This document shows positions 41,540 through 51,762 of a stretch of 64,000 bases of DNA, piece after piece. The DNA is from Bacteroidaceae bacterium (lineage in GTDB: Bacteria > Bacteroidota > Bacteroidia > Bacteroidales > Bacteroidaceae), in contig JAFSRW010000078.1 of NCBI GenBank assembly GCA_017445925.1, positions 1 to 64,000 of the forward strand. The letters are read 5' to 3'. A program made the position numbers and the translations under genes. Under the pieces are notes generated by a model. That model was not told the DNA's origin, did no database searches, and was given only the letters and a program-made list of their open reading frames with translations. Position 1 is the first letter of the stretch; the number at the start of each line of letters is the position of its first letter.

Positions 41540-41609
41540 TTTCTCAATTCTTCTTGACTATCCTCTATCTAAGCCCTCCCATTTGGGGGAGGGTTTGGGA
41601 GAGGGGCTT
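41474..41609. repeat. MITE-like inverted repeat at the map-tsaD junction
   Basis: The left arm (41474-41505) GGGCCCTCTCCC...CCTCCCCCAAAGGGGAGG is matched in inverse by the right arm (41574-41609) CCTCCCATTTGGGGGAGG...GGGAGAGGGGCTT. Each arm is itself a small hairpin. The ~68 bases between hold the tsaD ATG. The right arm ends at the map stop codon (41608-41610). Confidence 0.8.
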
Positions 41610-42486
41610 AGTGTGTAAGTATCTCTACACCATTCTCTGTCATTACATAGGTGTGTTCCCACTGAGCGCTGTCTGAGCAATCTTCTGTAAGGACAATCCA
41701 TTCTGTTTCGTCCTCCTCATCGCCACAAACATGCCAATCACCGGCATTTATCATAGGTTCAATGGTAAAAGTCATACCAGGAACCAGCAGCATACCAGAA
41801 CCTTTCTTGCCGTAATGCTCAACATCTGGCTCCTCATGAAACTCAAGCCCTACCCCATGTCCACATAGGTCTCTGACCACGGAGCAACCATTCTGATGGG
41901 CATATTTGGCAATAGCATTACCCAAGTCACCAACAAAGACGTAGGGTTCTGAACAGACTTTCTCGCCTATCTTCAGGCATTCCCATGCAATCTCAACCAA
42001 ACGCCTACGCTCAGGAGTGGTCTTGCCAATGATAAACATACGGCTGGCATCAGCATAAAATCCATTCAGGATAGTGGTACAATCCACATTGATAATATCA
42101 CCTTCCTCTAAGATATCGTACTCATTGGGTATTCCGTGACATACCACATCATTGATGCTTGTGCAGCATGAATTGGGATAACCCTCGTAGTTAAGAGGTG
42201 CAGGAATACCGCCATGAGAGGTGGTATAGTCATATACCAACTTATCTATCTCAAGCGTGCTCATACCCTCACGGATATGCTCAGCCACACAGTCCAAAAC
42301 AGCCGTATTCAGTTCACCTGCTTTGCGGATGCCCTGAATTTGTTCTTGGGTCTTAATAAGAGAGGGAGTTGGCACCAGTTTGCCTTTCTCTTGCCAAGAG
42401 AGTATTATCCTGTCCATTTCAGTTGGTTCCAGTCCTGCAGGAACAAACCAACGTGGCCCCTTATTCTTCTTTTTCTTGTTGCTCAT
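41608..42486 (-). CDS. map: Methionine aminopeptidase, type I
   Basis: The enzyme removes N-terminal methionine from new proteins. The 292-residue protein has a Lys-rich ~45-residue start, then the pita-bread fold with metal ligands in NVDCTTILNGFYADASRMF (two Asp), GHGVGLEFHEEP (His), TIEPMI (Glu) and SAQWEHTY (Glu). Its stop codon lies in the inverted repeat element. Its ATG overlaps the eda stop by one base (TAATG). Confidence 0.96.
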   Translation of the reverse strand: MSNKKKKNKGPRWFVPAGLEPTEMDRIILSWQEKGKLVPTPSLIKTQEQIQGIRKAGELNTAVLDCVAEHIREGMSTLEIDKLVYDYTTSHGGIPAPLNYEGYPNSCCTSINDVVCHGIPNEYDILEEGDIINVDCTTILNGFYADASRMFIIGKTTPERRRLVEIAWECLKIGEKVCSEPYVFVGDLGNAIAKYAHQNGCSVVRDLCGHGVGLEFHEEPDVEHYGKKGSGMLLVPGMTFTIEPMINAGDWHVCGDEEDETEWIVLTEDCSDSAQWEHTYVMTENGVEILTH

Positions 42487-43154
42487 TACTTCTTAGCTGC
42501 AGCAATGTAAGAAAGAGACTCCTCACACTTTTCTGTAATGTAGTTCCAGTCTTTGGCTGCCACAACATCCTTGGGGAACAGTTTACTACCCATACCAACG
42601 CAGAAAGCACCAGCCTTCATCCATGCCGTAAGATTCTCCTTGTCAGGTGAAACGCCACCTGTTACCATAATCTTACTCCAAGGACAGGGAGCCATAACGC
42701 CCTTTACAAAAGCAGGACCATAAACATCGCCTGGGAAAACTTTTGTCAGATCGCAACCCAATTCCTGAGCATAACCTAACTCGCTTACGGAACCACAACC
42801 CGGGCAATAAGCCACCAGACGTCTGTTACATACTTTAGCAATATCGGCATTCAAGAGTGGACCAACCACAAAGCAGGCCCCCAACTGAATGTACAGACTT
42901 GCTGTAGGCGCATCAACGATTGAACCAACGCCCATTGCCATTTCAGGGCATTCTTTAGCAGCAAACTTCACACACTCGGCAAACACCTCGTGAGCAAAGT
43001 CGCCTCTGTTGGTAAACTCAAAAGCTCTGACGCCTCCTTTATAACAGGCCATGATTACTTGCTTTGCTATCTCAACATCTGAATGATAGAAAACAGGCAC
43101 CATTCCTGTCTCCTTCATTTTGGTTAAAACCTGTATCTTATCGAACTTTGCCAT
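42486..43154 (-). CDS. eda: KDPG/KHG aldolase
   Basis: Eda splits 2-keto-3-deoxy-6-phosphogluconate into pyruvate and glyceraldehyde-3-phosphate. The 222-residue protein has the Schiff-base Lys in [10 protein letters not shown] and [12 protein letters not shown]. It lies six bases after the KDG kinase gene, so the pair forms the last two steps of uronate breakdown. Other uronate genes are not in the window. map follows with a one-base overlap. Confidence 0.96.
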   Translation of the reverse strand: MAKFDKIQVLTKMKETGMVPVFYHSDVEIAKQVIMACYKGGVRAFEFTNRGDFAHEVFAECVKFAAKECPEMAMGVGSIVDAPTASLYIQLGACFVVGPLLNADIAKVCNRRLVAYCPGCGSVSELGYAQELGCDLTKVFPGDVYGPAFVKGVMAPCPWSKIMVTGGVSPDKENLTAWMKAGAFCVGMGSKLFPKDVVAAKDWNYITEKCEESLSYIAAAKK

Positions 43155-43160
43155 AATCTG

Positions 43161-44183
43161 TTATCTTTGAACTCTACCACTGGTGTTTCCTGCAGCCAAG
43201 GATTCTACTTCCTGAATGTTAACCATATTAACATCACCTGGAATGGTGTGCTTCAGGGCACTTGCAGCAACAGCAAACTCCAAAGCATCGCCTTGTGACA
43301 TTTTGCTTACCAAACCATGAATAATACCAGCGCTAAAGCTGTCGCCACCCCCTACTCTGTCTACAATGGGAGTTATCTCGTATCTACGACTCTGATAAAA
43401 CTCTTTGCCATTATATATCAAAGCCTTCCAGCCATTATTGGAAGCGCTGAAACTCTCGCGCAGAGTGCTGATAACATATTGGAAGCCAAACTCTTGCTGC
43501 ATCTTGGTAAAGATGGACTTATAACCATCTGCCTCCGTCTTTCCTGATTCTACATCAGAAGAAGGCTTGAAGCCAAGGCACATTTCTGCATCTTCCTCGT
43601 TGCCGATACAGACATCCACATATTGCATAAGCGGACGCATAATGCTCTGAGCTTTTTCTGATGTCCAAAGTTTCTTGCGGAAGTTTAGGTCGCAACTGAC
43701 TGTAACACCTGCTTTCTTAGCTGCTATGCAAGCTTGCTTCAAACACTCAGCAGCTTTATCGCTAATGGCTGGTGTAATACCACTCCAATGGAACCAGTCG
43801 GCTCCTGCAAATATTTTTTCAAAATCAAAATCCTCAGGGTTAGCCTCACATATACTACTATGAGCACGATCATATATCACCTTGCTGGGACGTAAACTTG
43901 AGCCAGTTTCAAGGTAATAAATACCCAGTCTATCGCCACCACGAGCAAGAAAATCGGTGTGGACTCCAAATTTACGAAGACTGTTAACAGCGGCCTGACC
44001 TATCTCGTGAGCCGGCACTTTACTGACAAAAAAAGCATCATGACCAAAATTTGACAAACTGACTGCAACATTTGCTTCACCACCGCCATAATTTACATCA
44101 AAAGAATCTGACTGAACAAATCTGTTATTTCCTGGTGTTGAAAGGCGAAGCATAATCTCACCCATAGTAACTATTTTTGCCAT
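43161..44183 (-). CDS. kdgK: 2-dehydro-3-deoxygluconokinase
   Basis: KdgK phosphorylates KDG, the substrate of the adjacent aldolase after phosphorylation. The 340-residue PfkB-family protein has MGEIMLRLSTPG, NYGGGEANVAVSLS and the catalytic DRVGGGDSFSAGIIHG motif with its Asp. TAACTTTG at 44228-44235 on the minus strand is the likely -7 box for the kdgK-eda-map run. Confidence 0.95.
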   Translation of the reverse strand: MAKIVTMGEIMLRLSTPGNNRFVQSDSFDVNYGGGEANVAVSLSNFGHDAFFVSKVPAHEIGQAAVNSLRKFGVHTDFLARGGDRLGIYYLETGSSLRPSKVIYDRAHSSICEANPEDFDFEKIFAGADWFHWSGITPAISDKAAECLKQACIAAKKAGVTVSCDLNFRKKLWTSEKAQSIMRPLMQYVDVCIGNEEDAEMCLGFKPSSDVESGKTEADGYKSIFTKMQQEFGFQYVISTLRESFSASNNGWKALIYNGKEFYQSRRYEITPIVDRVGGGDSFSAGIIHGLVSKMSQGDALEFAVAASALKHTIPGDVNMVNIQEVESLAAGNTSGRVQR

Positions 44184-44344
44184 AATAGAATTTCATTAAA
44201 TGCTTATATCATGTATTATTTGAACTGCAAAGTTATACAATTTTTGCGAGATACATATTACACAACGATGTTTTTTTAACCTAACATGTTAAATAATGCA
44301 CACTTTATACACGTAGTTTAAAATATTTTGTGTAATTTCGCTTT

Positions 44345-45628
44345 ATGGAAGAAAAGATAAAAGGTAAACAAGGACTTATTTCAGTCAGCCCGATGCTTGT
44401 TTTTTTGGCTGTTTATACATCATCAAGTATCGTCGCAGGCGATTTCTATGCTGCTTCCATAATAGTTTCATTTCTGATTGCCTGTTTATATTCCATTTTC
44501 ATCGTTAAGGAAAAAAATATTGAATCGCGCTTTGCTGTTTTAGCCAGAGGAGCAGCAAAAGAGGACATCATGACCATGGTGTTTATCTTTATTCTTGCAG
44601 GTGCATTCGCATCAACGGCCAAACAGATGGGGGCCATAGATGCAACTGTTACTATGACCCTTAGTTTAATGCCCATAAAGATGATGCTCTGCGGATTGTT
44701 TATTGCCTCCTGTTTTGTTTCTCTGAGCATTGGCACAAGCGTAGGAACCATTGCTGCATTAACACCTATTGCTTGCGGCATTGCTGAAAAAACAGGGCAA
44801 AACCTACCCTTACTAATAGCTGTTATTGTAGGTGGCGCATACTTTGGGGACAACCTGAGCATTATCTCTGATACTACCATCATGGCTACCAAGACACAAG
44901 GTTGTAAGATGAAAGACAAGTTCCGATACAATCTCAAGATAGCACTACCTGCTGCCATTATAACGTTAATTCTGTATCTGATTGAAGGTTCAGAGGTTGC
45001 AGGAAACGAAATCAACAGAGAGATAAACTATCTTCTCATTATACCTTATATATATATAATAGTGGCAGCCTTGTGTGGTATGAATGTAATGATGCTTTTA
45101 TCGTCAGGTACCATATTGGCAGGAGTAATGGGGTTGTCCTTTGGCAAGTTATCGCTTTACGAATGGTCAACTGCCATGAATAATGGTATATTGGGAATGG
45201 GTGAACTGATTATTGTTACCCTTCTGGCAGGCGGAATAATTGAGGTTATGAGGAAAAATGGAGGCATTGAGTATCTGAAGACAATGCTCACCAGAAAAAT
45301 AAAAAGCAAAACGGGTGCTGAAATCAGTATAGCCGGACTGGTAATCCTTACAGATTTCTGTACAGCCAATAACACTATCGCCATACTTACTACAGGACCT
45401 CTTGCAAAAGAAATATCTTCACATTACAAGATAGATCCCAAACGGACTGCAAGCATACTGGACACCTTCAGTTGCTTTGCCCAAAGTATTATCCCTTATG
45501 GCGCACAGCTACTTATTGCTGGCGGACTGGCATGTATTAATCCGCTCGAGGTTATACCTTATTTATATTATCCATTCATATTAGGAACTTTTGCATTCTT
45601 ATATATCATTTTCAAACATGAACAATAA
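44345..45628 (+). CDS. nhaC: NhaC-family Na+/H+ antiporter
   Basis: NhaC exchangers export Na+ for H+ at the inner membrane. The 427-residue protein has about 11-12 membrane helices and family motifs including SIGTSVGTIAALTPI and GGAYFGDNLSIISDTTIMAT (the acidic residues of the transport site). The next gene starts inside its last codons (11-base overlap). Confidence 0.93.
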   Translation: MEEKIKGKQGLISVSPMLVFLAVYTSSSIVAGDFYAASIIVSFLIACLYSIFIVKEKNIESRFAVLARGAAKEDIMTMVFIFILAGAFASTAKQMGAIDATVTMTLSLMPIKMMLCGLFIASCFVSLSIGTSVGTIAALTPIACGIAEKTGQNLPLLIAVIVGGAYFGDNLSIISDTTIMATKTQGCKMKDKFRYNLKIALPAAIITLILYLIEGSEVAGNEINREINYLLIIPYIYIIVAALCGMNVMMLLSSGTILAGVMGLSFGKLSLYEWSTAMNNGILGMGELIIVTLLAGGIIEVMRKNGGIEYLKTMLTRKIKSKTGAEISIAGLVILTDFCTANNTIAILTTGPLAKEISSHYKIDPKRTASILDTFSCFAQSIIPYGAQLLIAGGLACINPLEVIPYLYYPFILGTFAFLYIIFKHEQ

Positions 45629-46451
45629 ACTTTTCATTTTAATTACTGCCCTACTGCTTGTATCCTGCTGGGACAATAAGACCAAGAACCAGCAGCAAGC
45701 TGAAGAAACCGGGGATTCTCTTGTAAGTGCGGAGAAATTGGTCTTTTCCAGAAGTTACTTCAACAAAAAGACTAAAATCTTTGACAGCGAGCTACCTAAT
45801 TACAGCATAAACATAGAAGTAAAATATGCAGAGGGAGAAAGTAAGGCAGCTCAACTCATTAACCAACAACTGGTTTCCTTCTTATTCGGGAATACAATTA
45901 TGCCCTTTGAAGAGGCAAAGAATCATTTTGCCGACTCATTATCCACGGAATATGAGAAGGAGCTAAAAGATTTCTACGATCCTGATAACGAATATCAGGA
46001 CACATACGCCTACGAATACACCCAGACAGGCAAAGTCTCTGAAGATGCTCCGGAAGGCATCATTGCCTATACCAACAGAATAGAAATGTATACAGGCGGT
46101 GCACATGGTGGTGCATTAGAGAGTTATATTAATTTTAATGAAAAAACAGGTAAGATTATTACATGCGACGAGCTCTTTGGCAATAAGCAAGATGCTGTAA
46201 AGAAACTCATTAAGGAGCAAATCATTAAAGATAACGACTGCAAAACAGAAGAGGAACTGGTAGAAAAAAGAAGTATCTTCTCGTTAGGCGATGTGTATAT
46301 TTCAGACAACAATTTCCTGATAGAGAAAGACAGCATAATGTTCTGCTACAATCCATACGATATTGCACCTTGGTCGGAGGGCTTTATCTTTGCTAAACTT
46401 TCATACAAAGAACTTGAAGGACTGATTACACCTAACCTTATAAAAAATTGA
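45618..46451 (+). CDS. DUF3298/RsiV-like lipoprotein
   Basis: The 277-residue protein has a lipoprotein signal (LLLVSC), an N-terminal DUF4163-like part (NYSINIEVKYAEGESKAAQ) and a C-terminal DUF3298 part (NRIEMYTGGAHGGALESYINFNEKTGKI). RsiV of Bacillus uses this fold to bind lysozyme, and a GH25 lysozyme gene lies nearby at 47723. The role here is unknown. The ATG at 45618 is chosen over an upstream start inside nhaC. Confidence 0.88.
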   Translation: MNNKLFILITALLLVSCWDNKTKNQQQAEETGDSLVSAEKLVFSRSYFNKKTKIFDSELPNYSINIEVKYAEGESKAAQLINQQLVSFLFGNTIMPFEEAKNHFADSLSTEYEKELKDFYDPDNEYQDTYAYEYTQTGKVSEDAPEGIIAYTNRIEMYTGGAHGGALESYINFNEKTGKIITCDELFGNKQDAVKKLIKEQIIKDNDCKTEEELVEKRSIFSLGDVYISDNNFLIEKDSIMFCYNPYDIAPWSEGFIFAKLSYKELEGLITPNLIKN

Positions 46452-46459
46452 CAAAAGGA

Positions 46460-47083
46460 ATGGACATCATCTTGAAATATTTTCCCCACCTAACCCAGGA
46501 GCAGATAAACAAATTCCAGGCGCTGAATGAGCTTTATCACGATTGGAATGCAAAAATCAATGTAATTTCGCGCAAGGACATTGACAATCTGTATGAGCAT
46601 CATGTACTACACTCATTAGGTATTGCCGAACTTATCCGTTTCAAGCCTGGCACAAAAGTTATGGATTTGGGCACAGGAGGCGGGTTCCCAGGTATTCCCC
46701 TTGCCATCATGTTTCCAGAATCATCTTTCCACTTGGTAGACTCCATAGGCAAAAAAGTTAAGGTCTGTCAGGAAGTTGCCAACGCACTATCCCTTCAGAA
46801 TGTCACCACCCAATGGAGCAGAGCTGAAGAAATTAAAGACACTTATCACTTTGTGGTTTCCCGAGCCGTAATGCCATTGGCAGACCTGGTTAAAATTATT
46901 CGAAAGAATATCAGTAAAGAACAGATTAATGCATTGCCTAACGGCATTATCTGTCTGAAAGGCGGTGAGTTGGAAAATGAGACACTTCCGTTAAAAAAAC
47001 AAACTCAGATATATCCACTGTCCGATTATTTTGAAGAACCATTTTTTGAAACCAAAAAAGTTGTTTATACGCAATTATGTTAA
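46460..47083 (+). CDS. rsmG: 16S rRNA (guanine-N7) methyltransferase RsmG
   Basis: RsmG methylates G527 of 16S rRNA with S-adenosylmethionine. The 207-residue protein has NVISRKDIDNLYEHHVLHSL, the SAM loop VMDLGTGGGFPGIPLA and VVSRAVMPLADL. A possible Shine-Dalgarno AAAAGGA sits just upstream of the ATG at 46460. The earlier in-frame TTG at 46448 is less likely. It lies between the DUF3298 gene and an MBL gene, with a 7-base overlap to the latter. Confidence 0.96.
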   Translation: MDIILKYFPHLTQEQINKFQALNELYHDWNAKINVISRKDIDNLYEHHVLHSLGIAELIRFKPGTKVMDLGTGGGFPGIPLAIMFPESSFHLVDSIGKKVKVCQEVANALSLQNVTTQWSRAEEIKDTYHFVVSRAVMPLADLVKIIRKNISKEQINALPNGIICLKGGELENETLPLKKQTQIYPLSDYFEEPFFETKKVVYTQLC

Positions 47084-47715
47084 TCAAAGCATTCACATTT
47101 AACCCCGTTGGTGAAAACACCTATTTAATTTGGGACGAAGAAACAAAAGAAGCTGCCATCATTGATGCTGGCATGAGTAATAACAGAGAAAATGCTGCTG
47201 TAAGCGATCTTATCGATAAGGAGAACCTGCTCTTAAAATATGCTTTACAGACGCACATGCATTTCGACCATGTCTGGGGACTGTCTTATATCAAGGAGAC
47301 TTACAATCTCAGGCCTTTATGTCACGCAGCAGATGAAATTATCTATAGTCAGGCTCCAGAAATGACAGGTATGTTCCGACTTTCTATGAACTGGAACCTT
47401 CCTGCCATTGAACGATACATCGATGAAGGAGAAACATTCCAGTTAGGAAATACTGTAATAAAAGTTCTGCACACACCCGGGCATACTCCTGGCGGATTAA
47501 GTTTTTACATCGAATCTGCTCACACCTTATTTACTGGCGACACCCTATTCCAAGGCAGTATAGGCAGGACAGACCTCCCTGGCGGGGACTTAACAGAGGA
47601 AATTAACAGTATTAAGAATAAGATACTGACATTACCGTCTGATACTATTATCTATTCTGGACATGGCCCAGAAAGTAGTATTGGATGGGAGTTAAAATAC
47701 AATCCGTTCTTATAA
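47077..47715 (+). CDS. MBL-fold hydrolase (glyoxalase II-like)
   Basis: The 212-residue metallo-beta-lactamase-fold protein has the metal motif THMHFDHVWG, HTPGHTPGG and FTGDTLFQGSIGRTDLPGGD, and a final SGHGPESSIG. This matches the glyoxalase II/persulfide-type small hydrolases; substrate is not fixed. It ends the nhaC-DUF3298-rsmG-MBL run. Confidence 0.93.
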   Translation: MLIKAFTFNPVGENTYLIWDEETKEAAIIDAGMSNNRENAAVSDLIDKENLLLKYALQTHMHFDHVWGLSYIKETYNLRPLCHAADEIIYSQAPEMTGMFRLSMNWNLPAIERYIDEGETFQLGNTVIKVLHTPGHTPGGLSFYIESAHTLFTGDTLFQGSIGRTDLPGGDLTEEINSIKNKILTLPSDTIIYSGHGPESSIGWELKYNPFL

Positions 47716-47722
47716 GGAAAAT

Positions 47723-48595
47723 TTATTTTTGGGGAATCATTATATCCCGTAGGCTGTAGTTGTCCAATAGGCAACTACGGTCTACATGCCCTCTTATGCC
47801 ATTAACATACCCTTCGGGGGTGAACTGCCATAAAACAATAGGTACATCATCACAGAGCTCAGGCTGTTCATCTGTATGGTATCTGGCAATGAAGAACTTA
47901 TATTTCTTGTATTTGCCAGACAAAAACTTATTATAGAAGTTTACACCAGTATAGATAATAGGTCTTACTCCGTACACTCTCTCTATTTCTTCCAAAAGAA
48001 CCTTTAACTGCGAATGAAATTGTCCAAGAGAAACCCTGCCACGGTGTTCAACATCAACAACAGGAATCAGGTCTTGCATTTTAATATCAAAATTCGAGGA
48101 GAAATTCTCGAACTGGACTAACCCGCTTGCCTTGGGACTGAAAAAATGATATGTACCAACAGGAATTCCTAATCTTCTTGCCTCACGGATATTCTTCTGA
48201 TACTCATCATCTACATGTGATGCTGATTCTGTACCTTTTATATATACATAACTGGCGTTGACATCTGTTGCAACCATATCCCAATTAATGGCCCCTTGAT
48301 GGTGGGACACATCAATACCATATATTGAGGGAACCTTGTGTGGCCTTAAATTATGTAACCTGACCTCTGGAACAAAATTTACAATAGCAGCAGGAGCATC
48401 TGGCTTATACAATGGGTCAGGTACAGGCAATACATATTCCTGGGCATAATGTTTCTCTATTTCCTTGCCGGTCTTTTTATCGGCATAGACATAAACACCA
48501 ATACCCCAATAAAGCAGTATGCCTATAACAAATGGTTTCACTAAAAAGATACGGACAATATTATTCAATTTCCATTCCGTGATATACACATTCAA
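47723..48595 (-). CDS. GH25 lysozyme-like protein
   Basis: GH25 muramidases cleave the MurNAc-GlcNAc bond. The 290-residue protein has one membrane anchor (about 17-37) and a C-terminal GH25 domain with YGIDVSHHQGAINW, the acidic PVVDVEH and YGVRPIIYTG. It is probably anchored at the inner membrane facing the periplasm. The ATG at 48595 overlaps the upstream gene by 35 bases; an in-frame GTG at 48541 would give a 20-base gap. Confidence 0.92.
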   Translation of the reverse strand: MNVYITEWKLNNIVRIFLVKPFVIGILLYWGIGVYVYADKKTGKEIEKHYAQEYVLPVPDPLYKPDAPAAIVNFVPEVRLHNLRPHKVPSIYGIDVSHHQGAINWDMVATDVNASYVYIKGTESASHVDDEYQKNIREARRLGIPVGTYHFFSPKASGLVQFENFSSNFDIKMQDLIPVVDVEHRGRVSLGQFHSQLKVLLEEIERVYGVRPIIYTGVNFYNKFLSGKYKKYKFFIARYHTDEQPELCDDVPIVLWQFTPEGYVNGIRGHVDRSCLLDNYSLRDIMIPQK

Positions 48596-49103
48596 AGTTC
48601 TTACCCTTAATACTGGGGAATTGACTTCTTGAATCTATATCGTTACGGGAACGTAAATGATCTATTATTTTATTGTAACAGTCCTGTCGGCTATAAGCTT
48701 TAACACGAGCTACAAAAAAAGTATCAACGTATTGGAATTTTTGAGTCTGAGGAATGGGAATAACCCTCTTGAACATGATGGAGCCATCATACCAACCAGG
48801 ATTATAATCTGAGAACACATCTGTCTTTGTTTTGGCAGCATCTGACTGGGCATCATGAGAAGCAGCACCAATATTCTTGAACTCCTCCATATTGGCAGCA
48901 GTTGTCTTAATGATAATAAAGTATGCCTTCCCATGTACCTTATATCGCTTAGGATACATATTTGAACTCTCAACATACTGAGCTATGTCAGCCATTAAGA
49001 ACTCATCTAAATCTACTTCGGGAATGGACTGAAGAAAGTCAAATGCCTCCTCTATAGTATATGCAAAAACCTCGCTATCGAAATATCTTAAATATAAATT
49101 CAT
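48561..49103 (-). CDS. Conserved soluble protein of unknown function
   Basis: The 180-residue acidic protein starts MNLYLRYFDSEVFAYTIEEAFDFL. It has no signal peptide and no catalytic motif I recognise. The second half (WYDGSIMFKRVIPIPQTQKF, then DTFFVARVKAYSRQDCYNKI) looks like a compact alpha/beta domain. It is co-transcribed with the GH25 gene. TACTTTTG at 49132-49139 is the likely -7 box. Confidence 0.8.
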   Translation of the reverse strand: MNLYLRYFDSEVFAYTIEEAFDFLQSIPEVDLDEFLMADIAQYVESSNMYPKRYKVHGKAYFIIIKTTAANMEEFKNIGAASHDAQSDAAKTKTDVFSDYNPGWYDGSIMFKRVIPIPQTQKFQYVDTFFVARVKAYSRQDCYNKIIDHLRSRNDIDSRSQFPSIKGKNFECVYHGMEIE

Positions 49104-49235
49104 CCAATTTAGTTTTAATCAAAAACGGTTGCAAAAGTACAGAAAAAATATCAATAAAGGAAAAATAACCATAACAAAAAGTGCCAATATACATATTTTA
49201 ATATATTGACTCACAAAATATTGGATAATTTTATG

Positions 49236-49243
49236 TACCTTTG
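49236..49243 (+). promoter_or_regulatory. -7 box of lon
   Basis: TACCTTTG lies 48 bases before the lon ATG. No TTTG lies at the usual -33 distance, so regulation by an activator is possible. Confidence 0.55.
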
Positions 49244-49290
49244 CAAACTTAAAAAAAATTGCATCTCAAAATAACGACTTGTAAACGTTT

Positions 49291-51762
49291 ATGTTAGAAA
49301 TAAAAAAACCACATCTATCTTTTGTAGCAGAATTCAATCCAGATTCTGAAAAACTTATTCACGAACACAATGAAGGGAAAATGCCAATATTACCTCTCAG
49401 GGATAATGCATTGTTTCCTGGTACAATTATACCCATTACGGTAGGACGTCCCAACAGCATCAAGGCCGTGAAAATGGCAGAAAAGACAAACGGAATCATT
49501 GCCACTTTTTCACAAAAACAAGAGGACGTAAATTCTCCTTTTATTGAGGACCTGTATCCGTTGGGATGTGCATGTAGGCTTGTTCATCTTATGAAACTGC
49601 CTGACAATACATATACAGCTTTGCTTCAGGCAATGAACAGAGTAGAACTTGTTCAGTTTAGCCATACAAAAAACGGTTTTGAAGGTATTGTGGCAGACAA
49701 AACAGATATTATACCATCTGCTTCTGAAAGGGATGAATACTTCGCCATGCTTAACATTCTCAAGGAGAAATTCAATAATCTGACTCACCTTCTTGATAAC
49801 TATCCTTCAGAGATTACCAACTTCCTGAACGGGCTTCCTATCTCCACGTTCATGCTGAACATCTATTGTAGCTATCTGCCCATAGATGTAAAACAGAAAT
49901 ATCAGTTACTGGCCTGTGAAACAGAACACGACAGACTGGCAAACTGTATCCGAGTCATCAATAATCTGTTGGATTTAGCCACAATCAAACGTAATATTGA
50001 ACGTAAGACGCAGTCTGACCTCGACCAGCAACAGCGCGAATACTTCCTGATGCAGGAGGTTAAGAACATTCAGGCAGAGTTAGGCAACAAGGACGAGTTC
50101 TCCGTCAAGCAGGAAGATATTGCCAGACTACAGAACGAGGCCGAGAAGAAAAAGTGGAGCAAGGACGTTAAGGATTATTTCCTTAAGGAAGTGGCTAAAC
50201 TTGGCAGAATCAACATCCAGTCGCCCGACTATAATGTCCAGCTTACCTATCTTCAGACTATCATTCAGTTACCTTGGAATGAATATACCAAGGATAACAT
50301 GAACATTGTGAACGCTGAGAAAATCCTAAATCACGACCATTATGGGATGGAGAAGGTAAAGGAGCGTATTCTGGAGCATCTGGCTGTTCTTAAGATGCGA
50401 AAGGACAAGAAGAGCCCCATTATCTGCCTTTACGGCCCTCCAGGTGTAGGTAAGACCAGTCTTGGCAAGAGTATTGCAAGTGCCTTGAACAGGAATTATG
50501 TTCGAATAAGTCTTGGTGGTGTTCATGACGAGAGTGAAATTCGTGGACATCGCAGGACATATATCGGAGCCATGCCTGGCAGAATCATTAAGGGTATGCA
50601 GAAAGCAGGAAGCGGAAATCCTGTCTTTATCCTGGATGAGATTGATAAAATCTCTACTAACAATGTTAATGGAGACCCATCTTCTGCACTATTGGAAGTG
50701 CTTGACCCAGAACAGAATAATGCATTCCATGACAACTATCTCGACATCGATTATGACCTCAGCCAAGTAATGTTTATTGCTACGGCCAATGACACAAATA
50801 CCATTCCCCGTCCATTGTTGGACAGAATGGAGCTTATAGAGCTTAGCGGATACATTACAGAAGAAAAGATTGAAATCGGGAAGCGTCACCTTGTTCCCAA
50901 GAAGAAAATTGAGAATGGACTGGACGATATCAAGAATCTTAAGCTTCCCAAGAAATCCCTTGAGTTCCTCATCGAGAAATATACACGTGAAAGTGGTGTT
51001 CGTGGGTTAGAAAAGCAGATTGACAAGCTGTTCCGCAAAATTGCTTTAAAAGTTGCCAAGGGAGAGGTTGACGAGAACATTTCCATTAGCGAAAACTATA
51101 TTGAGGAACTGCTGGGCAAACCCCTCTTCAATCGTGATATCTACCAAGGAAACGAGTTTGCTGGTGTTGTAACCGGACTTGCCTGGACCAGTGTAGGTGG
51201 CGAGATTCTCTTTATTGAAACAAGCCTAAGCAAGGGAAAGGGTACCAAACTGACACTTACCGGTAATCTGGGTGATGTGATGAAGGAAAGTGCCATGCTT
51301 GCATTGGAATACATCAAGGCACATGCTGAAGATTTAAACATCGATATCCGTATCTTTGACAATTATAACATTCACATTCACGTTCCAGAGGGAGCCGTTC
51401 CAAAGGACGGTCCCAGTGCAGGTATAACTATTGCCACAAGTATTGCCAGCATACTCACCCAGCGTAAGGTCAGGAATAATCTTGCCATGACCGGTGAGAT
51501 AACACTACGCGGTAAAGTCTTACCCGTTGGTGGTATTAAGGAGAAAATTTTGGCTGCCAAGCGTGCAGGTATAACAGATATAGTAATCTGTAACGACAAC
51601 AGGAAGGACATTGATGAAATTCCTCAGATGTATCTTACCGGACTTACCTTCCATTATGTGGAGACAATAGCTGACGTCTTGAAATTCGCCCTTTTGGACG
51701 AGAAAGTCAAGAATGCTGTTGAATTCAAGATTGACGAAGAAAAGAAGAACGTTGAGGCATGA
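49291..51762 (+). CDS. lon: ATP-dependent protease Lon
   Basis: Lon degrades misfolded and regulatory proteins in the cytoplasm. The 823-residue protein has the N-terminal substrate domain ([16 protein letters not shown]), the AAA+ module with Walker [10 protein letters not shown] and the pore-loop region, and the Ser-Lys protease domain with DGPSAG (Ser ~709) and GGIKEK (Lys ~750). The last codons overlap tgt by four bases (ATGA), so both are coupled. Confidence 0.98.
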   Translation: MLEIKKPHLSFVAEFNPDSEKLIHEHNEGKMPILPLRDNALFPGTIIPITVGRPNSIKAVKMAEKTNGIIATFSQKQEDVNSPFIEDLYPLGCACRLVHLMKLPDNTYTALLQAMNRVELVQFSHTKNGFEGIVADKTDIIPSASERDEYFAMLNILKEKFNNLTHLLDNYPSEITNFLNGLPISTFMLNIYCSYLPIDVKQKYQLLACETEHDRLANCIRVINNLLDLATIKRNIERKTQSDLDQQQREYFLMQEVKNIQAELGNKDEFSVKQEDIARLQNEAEKKKWSKDVKDYFLKEVAKLGRINIQSPDYNVQLTYLQTIIQLPWNEYTKDNMNIVNAEKILNHDHYGMEKVKERILEHLAVLKMRKDKKSPIICLYGPPGVGKTSLGKSIASALNRNYVRISLGGVHDESEIRGHRRTYIGAMPGRIIKGMQKAGSGNPVFILDEIDKISTNNVNGDPSSALLEVLDPEQNNAFHDNYLDIDYDLSQVMFIATANDTNTIPRPLLDRMELIELSGYITEEKIEIGKRHLVPKKKIENGLDDIKNLKLPKKSLEFLIEKYTRESGVRGLEKQIDKLFRKIALKVAKGEVDENISISENYIEELLGKPLFNRDIYQGNEFAGVVTGLAWTSVGGEILFIETSLSKGKGTKLTLTGNLGDVMKESAMLALEYIKAHAEDLNIDIRIFDNYNIHIHVPEGAVPKDGPSAGITIATSIASILTQRKVRNNLAMTGEITLRGKVLPVGGIKEKILAAKRAGITDIVICNDNRKDIDEIPQMYLTGLTFHYVETIADVLKFALLDEKVKNAVEFKIDEEKKNVEA

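Noticed and set aside
41474..41609. Terminator between map and tsaD
   Set aside because: The hairpins are G/C-rich but have no T-run, and tsaD reads on through one of them.
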